Positions 1 to 6,225 of a stretch of DNA of 13,324 bases are shown here, piece by piece. Location of the stretch: NCBI GenBank assembly GCA_047618505.1, contig JBLHLB010000078.1, forward strand, positions 1 to 13,324. The letters run 5' to 3'. How positions within the stretch are numbered: the first letter of the stretch is position 1; each line of letters starts with the position of its first letter. This stretch comes from JBLHLB01 sp047618505. GTDB lineage: Bacteria > Planctomycetota > UBA1135 > GCA-002686595. The position numbers were made by a program, and so were the translations under genes. Under the pieces are notes generated by a model, which saw only the letters and a program-made list of their open reading frames with translations, made no database searches and was not told the origin of the DNA.

Positions 1-781
1 CCACCGAATCTACCGTGGGTTCGCCCAGGATCTGGTCGATCTGGTCGGCGACCGAGGCATCCGAGCTGATGTCCACCGTTTCACAGCCGAAACTACGCGC
101 CTGGGCCAGACGTTCGGGGATCATGTCTCCCACGATGACGACCGCCGCGCCAAGCAGGTGACAGGAAGCAGCGCTGGCTAGGCCCACCGGACCGGCACCA
201 GCGATGTAGACGGTGCTGCCGGGACCCACGCCTGCGGTTACGGCGCCATGGTAGCCCGTCGGCAAAATATCAGACAGCAAGGTCAGATCCGTGATCTTGG
301 CCATGGCCTGGTCCTTGTCAGGGAACTTCAACAGGTTGAAGTCCGCGTACGGCACCATGACATACTCGGCCTGCCCGCCGATCCAGCCGCCCATATCGAC
401 ATATCCATAGGCAGCGCCGGGGCGCGCCGGGTTGACCTGCAGGCAGATACCCGTCTTGCCTTCCTTGCAATTGCGGCAGCGACCGCAGGCGATATTAAAG
501 GGCACGCTGACCAGGTCGCCAACTTCGATGAATTCCACATCACCACCGGCCTCGATAACCTCGCCCGTGATTTCGTGACCGAGAATCAATCCTCGCGGGG
601 CCGTTGTTCGGCCGCGCACCATGTGCTGGTCTGAACCGCAAATGTTGGTCGTGACCACCTTGAGAATCACCCCGTGGTTGCACTTGCGCTTCTGCTCCAC
701 CTGTTCGAGTTTGGGAAAACTGATGCTCTGGACTTCGACTTCACCCGGACTCAAGTAAGCAACGCCGCGATTGGTGGCCAT
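1..781 (-). CDS. fdhA: Formaldehyde dehydrogenase, glutathione-independent type (partial, C-terminus off window)
   Basis: Zinc-dependent medium-chain dehydrogenase that in this subfamily oxidises formaldehyde to formate with NAD+ in the cytoplasm; some members dismutate aldehydes. I translated it from the ATG at 781, which has an AGGAG Shine-Dalgarno (complement of 788-792) seven bases upstream. About 260 residues are visible. Catalytic-zinc ligands fit C48 (in ICGSDQH), H69 (LGHE) and D171 (LLSDILPTGYHGA). The structural-zinc cysteines are C99, C102, C105 and C113. The NAD-binding GAGPVG lies at about 195-200, with an acidic D219 after the next strand, favouring NAD over NADP. The usual length is near 400 residues, so about 140 residues are missing at the window edge, not by mutation. 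The LSD-ILPTGYHGA stretch and the zinc pattern separate it from ordinary alcohol dehydrogenases. It points away from the accessory island on its right. Family assignment is strong; substrate is by homology. Confidence 0.9.
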   Translation of the reverse strand, partial: MATNRGVAYLSPGEVEVQSISFPKLEQVEQKRKCNHGVILKVVTTNICGSDQHMVRGRTTAPRGLILGHEITGEVIEAGGDVEFIEVGDLVSVPFNIACGRCRNCKEGKTGICLQVNPARPGAAYGYVDMGGWIGGQAEYVMVPYADFNLLKFPDKDQAMAKITDLTLLSDILPTGYHGAVTAGVGPGSTVYIAGAGPVGLASAASCHLLGAAVVIVGDMIPERLAQARSFGCETVDISSDASVADQIDQILGEPTVDSV

Positions 782-841
782 GGGATTCTCCTGCTGTATG
801 AAAGCTAACGAAATGACTGCGAGGCTTGAACATGTGTCGTA

Positions 842-855
842 CCGCGAGAACGCGG
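842..855 (-). promoter_or_regulatory. GC hairpin in the presumed fdhA 5' leader
   Basis: A perfect 5-bp stem, CCGCG/CGCGG, closes an AGAA tetraloop about 60 bases upstream of the fdhA start. It would lie in the 5' untranslated region if transcription starts further up. No convincing -35/-10 pair was identified nearby, so a regulatory role is only a guess. It could also be chance in GC-rich DNA. Confidence 0.25.
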
Positions 856-988
856 GGACCGCAAAGAAAATGACGAAAGGCCCTGTCCCTACCTAAATGT
901 CAGCACGCCCGAGAAGCGCTCGCTATTCTGGCTTTGGTTCTTCGTCCATCGCCTTTGAGAGATCGATCGTAACACCCTAGACTGCAAG

Positions 989-1134
989 GTGCTTACGACC
1001 AGCTTAGACCCCGGCGACAACTGTGGGTACCAATTGAAGAAAGGACCTAAGCGGAGACCGACGTGCCCAAACGAGGAGTGTGGACTCCATGCCCAGCAAG
1101 ACCAGGGCAACGTCGTGTTGCACGGTTTCTCCAA
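989..1134 (+). pseudogene. N-terminal fragment of a zinc-ribbon (IS1/IS1595-like) transposase
   Basis: The frame opening at GTG 989 encodes about 49 residues that end with PTCPNEECGLHAQQDQGNVV and then LHGFSK. I recognise this as the first half of the zinc-ribbon that begins many IS1/IS1595-type transposases: a CPNxxC pair, then a GNV-x-HGFS segment. The second CxxC pair and the catalytic domain are absent. The match stops exactly where the IS5-type element starts (1135), so this looks like a host gene interrupted by that insertion. The sequence directly after the element (from 2217) does not continue the gene in any frame I checked, so more DNA was lost or rearranged. The GTG start is not supported by a good ribosome-binding site. 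Confidence 0.5.
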
Positions 1135-1153
1135 GGCGTTGGTGCACAATTCG
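1135..1153 (+). repeat. Left terminal repeat of IS copy 1
   Basis: ggcgttggtgcacaattcg. The same 19 bases open IS copy 2 at 9314-9332, and 17 of the first 18 recur as a solo end at 5873-5890. The reverse complement matches 2198-2216 at 15 of 19 positions. Confidence 0.8.
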
Positions 1154-1186
1154 CCCGCCTGGAGAGCCCCCTTTTGACGCTTCTCA

Positions 1187-1219
1187 TGCTTCGAGCCTCG
1201 TGATCCGAAGGCTCTAGCA
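1187..1219 (+). promoter_or_regulatory. Stem-loop directly upstream of the IS transposase start (copy 1)
   Basis: TGCT (1187-1190) pairs with AGCA (1216-1219) and GAGCC (1193-1197) pairs with GGCTC (1210-1214), around a 12-nt loop. The structure reaches the A of the ATG start. An alternative stem, CTTCG/CGAAG (1189-1193 with 1206-1210), overlaps it. No Shine-Dalgarno is visible between the stem and the start. Start-site hairpins that limit translation are common in insertion sequences, so a damping role is plausible but inferred. The sequence is identical in copy 2 (9366-9398). Confidence 0.4.
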
Positions 1220-2163
1220 TGAGCTCCAGAGTCCACACCAAGTACAAGACACGCTATCGCGTAACCAACTGGGCAGAGTACGACCGCGAGCTCGTCCAGC
1301 GCGGCGACATCACCCTCTGTATCAGTCCCGAAGCGATCAAGGCGTGGACGGGCAAGCCGACCGGACGGCGTGGGGCTCCACAAAAGTATTCTGACCTTGC
1401 GGTTGAAACTGCGCTGACACTTCTACTTGTCTTTCAGCTTCCCCTGCCCCGAGCTGAGGGCATCCTTCGCTCTCTGCTCAGCCTCATGGACTTGACCCTC
1501 GAAACCCCAGATCACACGACACTGTCTCGGCGGAGCAGAGGCTTGGAAGTTGAGCTTGAGCTCGTGAGTTCCAAGAAGCCTATCCATCTGATCCTCGACA
1601 GCACAGGGCTCTCTATAGTGGGGAAGGCGAATGGGCTGCAGCCAAGCACGGTAAACGGGGAAAGCGAGGATGGCGCAAGCTCCACATCGGAGTCGATCGG
1701 AAGGGCAAGATCCTGGCACAGGTTATGACCGAGAGCACGGGGGACGACGCTAACACTGGACTCGCGATCATCAAGGCGACCAAGGGCAACATTGCCAGCG
1801 TCACGGGCGACACGGCATACGACACTCGCCAGATCTACGCGCGGGCAGCATCCAGAGGTGCGCACGTGATCGTGCCGCCGGTGCAGTCGGCATCAGCTAC
1901 ATGCAGGGGGCCACGGTCCGCGGAGCGAGACAGGACCATTCGCAGGGTCGACAAAGTCGGCAGGCGACGCTGGAAAAAAGGAGTCTGGCTACCACCGTCA
2001 AGAAACCGTGGAGAATGCCTTCTATCGCCATAAGACGATGCTGGGTGATCGGCTCCACGCCAGGGGTCTAGCTGAGCAGAAGACCGAGGTCGCCATCGGC
2101 TGCAAGGTGCTGAACCGAATGCTAGACTGCGGACGACCTAATTCGGTCGCCATCGCCCGCTGA
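1219..2163 (+). pseudogene. IS5-family transposase, frameshifted (copy 1)
   Basis: DDE transposase of about 315 residues when repaired. Frame 1 runs from ATG 1219 through RYRVTNWAEYDRELVQRGD, the GAP-x-KYSDLAVETALTL block and the first catalytic aspartate in LILDSTGLSIVG. Compared with copy 2, one base is missing near 1620-1623, moving the frame to one that carries KLHIGVDRKGK and TGDTAYDTR (second catalytic Asp). An extra A in the A-run near 1973-1978 then restores the first frame for KKESGYH, the glutamate-containing ETVENAFYRHK and the end at 2163. Copy 2 is intact at both places, so these look like inactivating indels. The long ORF pieces seen singly (1219-1728 and 1725-2033) are parts of this gene, not separate genes. 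Confidence 0.85.
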
Positions 2164-2197
2164 ACCCGCCTATGGTGGGGGACACGACGGCTCAATC

Positions 2198-2216
2198 CGA
2201 ATCATGCAACAGCGCC
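2198..2216 (-). repeat. Right terminal repeat of IS copy 1
   Basis: cgaatcatgcaacagcgcc, whose reverse complement matches the left end at 15 of 19 positions. It lies 35-53 bases after the transposase stop, as expected for a compact insertion sequence. Confidence 0.65.
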
Positions 2217-2266
2217 GCAGAACGCCCAGGCTACCCGTTGTTCGGGGAGCCGCAGGAGGGGCGTTT

Positions 2267-2284
2267 ATGAGCATCAACGAGTAG
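2267..2284 (+). CDS. Five-codon leader mini-ORF (MSINE) upstream of the CHAT gene
   Basis: ATG AGC ATC AAC GAG TAG follows a perfect AGGAGG (2254-2259) with 7-base spacing, a stronger ribosome-binding site than that of the CHAT gene itself. It ends 20 bases before the CHAT start and is in a different frame. It may load ribosomes for reinitiation at 2305, or it may be the broken start of an older gene cut when the neighbouring IS arrived. There is no evidence yet that the peptide is made. Confidence 0.3.
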   Translation: MSINE

Positions 2285-2304
2285 AGGAAGCACAGGAAAA
2301 CTTG

Positions 2305-5300
2305 ATGAGCGCACTCCAGACTGCATTGGCTATTCCGACCCTCATTGCGGGCATCGCCTCCTTCGTTGGCTTGCAGCCCAGCCTGCATCCTCAAGCAGTG
2401 GAGACACTCAAGCAGGGGACGGCCGTGACAGTCCACTTGCTTCCTAGTGAGCTTGCCACGGACGGGGATGCAAGCTTTCAGGAGTTCGAATATGAGGTCC
2501 AAAAGACTGGTGCTATCTATGTCTTCGGTACTTCGACGGAGCTCATTCCGGTGGTGCGCGTATTGAGTAGTGTCGCTGATACACTTGCAGAGGGCACCAC
2601 CATCGCCGGCCCGTCGACCTCCTTCGCGCGCCTCGAAGTCACGGCGGGCGACAGCGTGATCATTGTCGTCAGCCCGCTGGAATCTTCGTCGGCGGGGGCG
2701 GTTGATCTTCTGCTGCGAGAGGTTCAGATTAACTCGGCGGATTTAGAAGAGGCAAGAGGCGCTCTGGCTGAAGCGAAGCTCTTGAAAGCAAAGGGCTTGC
2801 TACAAGAGACGCGTGACGCATGGTCCGACGCACTCGTTGCAACTCTTTACAGTGCCGATCCGGAACTCGCGGAAGAAGCGGTGCGCCTTCTTTGGGAGCT
2901 CGGTAGCTACGCCTATACGGATTTGCAAGACATGCGCCAAGCGGTGACCGCTTTCCAGGCGGTGCTCCAGTGGCGTCGTCAGTTCTTGCCTGTTGGACAT
3001 CCGGATACGACAGATGCAATGAAGAATGTTGGCGGTTTGGTTGGCGCGCTGGGGGACCCCACTGCTGCCCTGGTTATATTGGAAGAGGCTCTCGAAGTCC
3101 TTTCCAGTCAGCAAGACGAGGACAACACCCAGCTTCAGGAGGTGCGCCTCAACATGGCTGTCATGTTCTTCCGGCTCGGTAGATTGGTGGATGCGGATGC
3201 CCTCTTCGGTGCGGTTCACGGGGTCTACTCCAGGCTTTTGGAGGATGACGATCCGAAGTTGCAAATGATCCGGCAAAACTATGGCGCCTCGAGATTCGAG
3301 CTCGGCGACACAGAGACCGCCGCCAGGCTCTTCAGCGAAGCCATTGAAATCACGGAGAAGCAGCGGCCTGAGGATGACGCTGGCTTGCTTGGGATGCGAA
3401 GCAATCTGGCTCGGGTCAAGTATCGCCGGGGCGACCTGCTTGGGGCTCTGGAACTGGATGAGACCATCTACGCCACTCTCCGCCGAACGCGCCTAGCCAG
3501 CGACGCCGACTTCTTGCGGGTCAGTCAAAATCTGGCGCTCTCACGCAAGGCGCAAGGGGACCTAATGGGCGCATTGCTGCTGCAGGAACGCGTCTATGAG
3601 GAGCGTTCCAAGGCTTTTCCTGCCGGGAACCGTGAGGTCTTACTCGCGCTCAAGGCGATTGGCATTACCCGCCGCGATCTCGGCGATGTAGAGGGTGCCC
3701 ACGCAATCTTCTTGGAAGTCTATGGGGCGTTCCTAGAGATCGACAGAGAGGACAGTTTGAGCTTGCAGAGTGCACGCAATGATCTGGCTGTCTCTCTCAA
3801 TGACTTACACCGCTACGACGAGGCCCGCGTCCTGCAAGAGCAGGTTCTCGCCGCCCGATTGCGGCTACTGCCCGCGCAAGACCCGGCAGTCTTGCTGGCG
3901 CGAATGAACCTGGCTGGGTGTCTCTACGATGAAGGCCGGCATGCAGAAGCTCGTGCCATCATGGAGGAAGTCTACGCCATCGAGTTGGAAGTGTATGGAG
4001 AGAACGATCTGCGGTTGCAAGGCACGCGACAGAGGCTCGCCATGGGGCGCTTTAGCGCGGGCGACCTTGAGGGTGCCCTCGAGCTGGAGGAACAGGTTTA
4101 CGAAGTCCTGAATGCTTCACTCGAGCATCACCATCCGAAGCTGATGGATGCGCGCCTGAATCTCGCGGTGAAGATCTCAGGATACCGAGACACGAAGCGA
4201 GGCCGAGAGCTCATCCTCGAGGCGCTGGATGGCCATCGGATTCGCATGGGTAGCCTGGCGACGACTTTCGGCGTTAGAGCACTGGAGCAGGCCAACCGTG
4301 AGGTCTTTCGATTGCTGGATGTCCTACTCTCGATTCGATCCGATGCGGAGAGTGCGAGCGAAATCCAGCAGCAGGAACTGACTGCCTTGATGACCTTCAG
4401 AGGTTTAAACGATCGACAGGCAAGGTTGGGCACGGCTCTCTCTCATGCATCCAAGAATGAAGTGGGGTTACGCGCTCTGCTGACGGACGCACAGGCATCC
4501 AGGGTACGGTTCATCCGCACCCTTGAAAGCGGCGGGGCGGACAGCGAGTTGCGGCGTGAGATGGAAGCGAACGAAGAGGCTCTGCTGAGACGGGCCCGTG
4601 AGTTGCCAGAGAGCAGATTATTGCTCGAGAGCCCTTCTCTCGCCGAAGTGGCACGCAACCTTCCAGCACACTCTGCCGCGATTGTCACCGCCTCCTACAG
4701 TCGGCTGCCGCTCACTGGCGACCAGACCGTCAACGCTGATGACGGGGGAGAGCTAGCGATCACTTGCTTTATCCTCAGCCCCGACGGTGCCGTCGTGCGC
4801 TTGGAGCTAGAGCAAGCAGACACCATTGCCGAGCAGTGTCGGGCCTTCAGAGACTCCATTTGGACGACGCGCTACAAGAGCAACGCTGAGCGCCCGGGAA
4901 CGGAATTGAACTCGCTTCTCGCTCCTATCTTTGCAGCCTTGCCCGCTGGCACGAAGCGGCTCTACATCAATCCAGAACGCGCCCTGGCTTCCATTCCCTG
5001 GGATGCCTTGCCGATGGCCAATGGGGAATTGCTCTGTGATGACTACACCATTAGCTACATAGAGAATCTAGCAGCGCTGCTCCCCCGACCTGCTCTATCG
5101 GCTGCCCCCACTCTACTGGTCTGTGGCGGAGTGGACTACGAGGGCCAACCGCAGCTCGACGACGACGCGGAGTTGACTCGTGGAAACACAGCAGACGTGA
5201 TGAGCTCCCTAACCTGGGAGAATCTACCAAGTTCACGTGTTGAAGCCGAAGCCGTGTTGGAATCCCACGCCAAGGGTTTTGCCGAGGCGAAGTCGGTCTT

Positions 5301-5871
5301 CCTGAGCGGAAGCCAGGCTTCTCGTTCTGCTTTCCGGAAGGCGGCCCCTGCGGCCAATTACATTCACTTGGCGACCCACGGATACCTCGCGCCCGAAGAG
5401 TACTGGAGCATGGGAGAGGGCTCCTTCAGACACCTGGAGGGGGCGCAAAAGATCGGCCTTTATAGGGGCCTTCTATCGGGAGTCGTCTTCGCAGGTGCCA
5501 ATCGAAGTGATGAGTTGGGGGGAGCAGCTGCAATTCTCTCTTCCTTCGAACTTGCAGGGCTCGATCTAGCGCGTTGCCAGCTTGCCACGCTGTCAGCCTG
5601 CGAGACAAATCTCGGACCGAAGTATGTCGGTGAAGGCGTATCGGGATTGAATCGAGCTCTTCAACTTGCGGGGGCTCGAAACACGATCACCTCCCTTTGG
5701 AAAGTCCCGGACCAAGAGACCGAGGAATTCTTCACGGCCTTCTACGACGCCCTGTGGGGAGAACAGATGCCACTCGTCGAGGCCTTTGCTAGTGCGCAAT
5801 CTCGTATGAGAAGGATGCGCCACTCTCCCCACCAATGGGCTGGGTTCGTACTGTACACGACGGGTGGATAA
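2305..5871 (+). CDS. TPR-CHAT caspase-like protease (1188 aa)
   Basis: CHAT domains are cysteine proteases related to caspases and separase, usually switched on by a partner or by attached repeats. The start is ATG 2305, preceded by AGGA at 2294-2297; the TTG at 2302 is poorer. Residues 5-24 are hydrophobic and could be a signal or anchor segment, though no basic residue precedes them. Residues about 33-140 resemble a beta-sandwich of the PPC (pre-peptidase C-terminal) type. Residues about 195-645 are kinesin-light-chain-like TPRs with an exact 42-residue period. About 650-780 is a helical linker. The CHAT domain fills about 785-1186: GTKRLYINPERALASIPWDA, the catalytic histidine H1025 (IHLATHG) and the catalytic cysteine C1099 (LSACET), followed by VSGLNRALQLAGARNTITSL and the terminal HQWAGFVLYTTGG. 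Both catalytic residues are present, so it should be active. It converges on the kinase gene. The effector role and substrate are inferred. Confidence 0.92.
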   Translation: MSALQTALAIPTLIAGIASFVGLQPSLHPQAVETLKQGTAVTVHLLPSELATDGDASFQEFEYEVQKTGAIYVFGTSTELIPVVRVLSSVADTLAEGTTIAGPSTSFARLEVTAGDSVIIVVSPLESSSAGAVDLLLREVQINSADLEEARGALAEAKLLKAKGLLQETRDAWSDALVATLYSADPELAEEAVRLLWELGSYAYTDLQDMRQAVTAFQAVLQWRRQFLPVGHPDTTDAMKNVGGLVGALGDPTAALVILEEALEVLSSQQDEDNTQLQEVRLNMAVMFFRLGRLVDADALFGAVHGVYSRLLEDDDPKLQMIRQNYGASRFELGDTETAARLFSEAIEITEKQRPEDDAGLLGMRSNLARVKYRRGDLLGALELDETIYATLRRTRLASDADFLRVSQNLALSRKAQGDLMGALLLQERVYEERSKAFPAGNREVLLALKAIGITRRDLGDVEGAHAIFLEVYGAFLEIDREDSLSLQSARNDLAVSLNDLHRYDEARVLQEQVLAARLRLLPAQDPAVLLARMNLAGCLYDEGRHAEARAIMEEVYAIELEVYGENDLRLQGTRQRLAMGRFSAGDLEGALELEEQVYEVLNASLEHHHPKLMDARLNLAVKISGYRDTKRGRELILEALDGHRIRMGSLATTFGVRALEQANREVFRLLDVLLSIRSDAESASEIQQQELTALMTFRGLNDRQARLGTALSHASKNEVGLRALLTDAQASRVRFIRTLESGGADSELRREMEANEEALLRRARELPESRLLLESPSLAEVARNLPAHSAAIVTASYSRLPLTGDQTVNADDGGELAITCFILSPDGAVVRLELEQADTIAEQCRAFRDSIWTTRYKSNAERPGTELNSLLAPIFAALPAGTKRLYINPERALASIPWDALPMANGELLCDDYTISYIENLAALLPRPALSAAPTLLVCGGVDYEGQPQLDDDAELTRGNTADVMSSLTWENLPSSRVEAEAVLESHAKGFAEAKSVFLSGSQASRSAFRKAAPAANYIHLATHGYLAPEEYWSMGEGSFRHLEGAQKIGLYRGLLSGVVFAGANRSDELGGAAAILSSFELAGLDLARCQLATLSACETNLGPKYVGEGVSGLNRALQLAGARNTITSLWKVPDQETEEFFTAFYDALWGEQMPLVEAFASAQSRMRRMRHSPHQWAGFVLYTTGG
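2926..4190 (+). repeat. Eleven-unit TPR array coding region with constant 126-bp period
   Basis: The GD-x-x-x-A turn of each repeat places its first residue at 208, 250, 292, 334, 376, 418, 460, 502, 544, 586 and 628 of the CHAT protein: a strict 42-residue step with no insertion or deletion. Typical units read LGDVEGA, RGDLLGA, QGDLMGA and AGDLEGA, followed by a hydrophobic E-x-V-Y helix and R-x-NLA in the next unit. Such unbroken 42-residue arrays are typical of kinesin-light-chain-type TPR modules that form peptide-binding superhelices. Confidence 0.8.
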
Positions 5872-5872
5872 T

Positions 5873-5890
5873 GGCGTTGGTGCGCAATTC
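5873..5890 (+). repeat. Solo IS5-type left end
   Basis: ggcgttggtgcgcaattc differs at one base from the left end of the two IS copies (1135 and 9314) and has the same orientation. No transposase follows, since the homology stops at about 5890. It begins one base after the CHAT stop codon (TAA, 5869-5871). It is most simply the remnant of a third, internally deleted copy. Confidence 0.7.
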
Positions 5891-5922
5891 CGGGCCTGTC
5901 CCTACCGAAAACCCTGTACGGC

Positions 5923-6211
5923 CCCGTGCTATCCACAAATAGGATCGTGGCCTAAACCCGTCATATGCACAGGTTTGCGACCACCTAGAATAGCCGCATG
6001 AGAGCCGAGACTTTCCCGCTGCGAACGCTGCCCTTGTCAGTCTCAGGCTGGGTGAATCGCCATCAAGCGGATGCGATCGCCTACCTGGTCGAAGAGAACA
6101 AAGTCCTTTTGCGTGGACCGGAGAATAACGGCCGAGACTAGGGCTGCTTGTCCTCCCCAACCACAGGTTTCAAACTACTTAGGTGACGTCTCAATTTGTG
6201 AATAGCACGGG
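5923..6211. mobile_element. 289-bp inverted-repeat (MITE-like) element
   Basis: The segment is bounded by inverted repeats: 5923-5942 reads cccgtgctatccacaaatag, and the reverse complement of 6192-6211 matches it at 18 of 20 positions. Inside is the N-terminal fragment of an integrase-type transposase (5998-6141). The simplest reading is a transposon that lost most of its transposase, leaving its ends, leader and first codons. No target duplication was found. It fills most of the gap between the convergent CHAT and kinase genes. Confidence 0.6.
5998..6141 (+). pseudogene. Integrase-type (rve/IS481-like) transposase N-terminal fragment, 47 codons
   Basis: ATG 5998 opens a 47-residue frame ending at TAG 6139. 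Residues 18-37 (WVNRHQADAIAYLVEENKVL) closely resemble the usual start of integrase-core transposases, which read WINRHQ-x-x-VIEYL-x-EENRVL before a helix-turn-helix. In full-length relatives a basic LGGKR-type segment follows; here the frame ends after RGPENNGRD. Nothing resembling the DDE core is found downstream. It sits inside the 289-bp inverted-repeat element, whose inner ends probably served this transposase. Confidence 0.55.
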
Positions 6212-6225
6212 AGAAGGAGTAAAAC

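Larger units (their letters stand above)
1135..2216 (+). mobile_element. IS5-type insertion sequence, copy 1 (1082 bp, decayed)
   Basis: The element runs from a 19-bp left end (1135-1153) to an imperfect inverted right end (2198-2216), matching at 15 of 19 positions. It encloses one transposase reading frame, now with two frameshifts. The total length suits the IS5 family. The left boundary is confirmed independently, because similarity to the second copy begins at the same base (9314). No target duplication is evident: the flanks are CTCCAA on the left and GCAGAA on the right. The left flank is a truncated zinc-ribbon transposase, and the CHAT gene starts 88 bp after the right end. Confidence 0.8.

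Noticed and set aside
1973..1979. A6G run in IS copy 1 as a programmed -1 frameshift site
   Set aside because: The frame change needed here is +1 (or -2), not -1, and copy 2 encodes the same protein through this point without any shift. It is an indel in a homopolymer.
884..5904. Shared cctgtccctacc near 886-897 and 5893-5904 as a repeat family
   Set aside because: Several 12-base matches are expected by chance in 13 kb. Neither site has inverted partners, so I do not call it an element.
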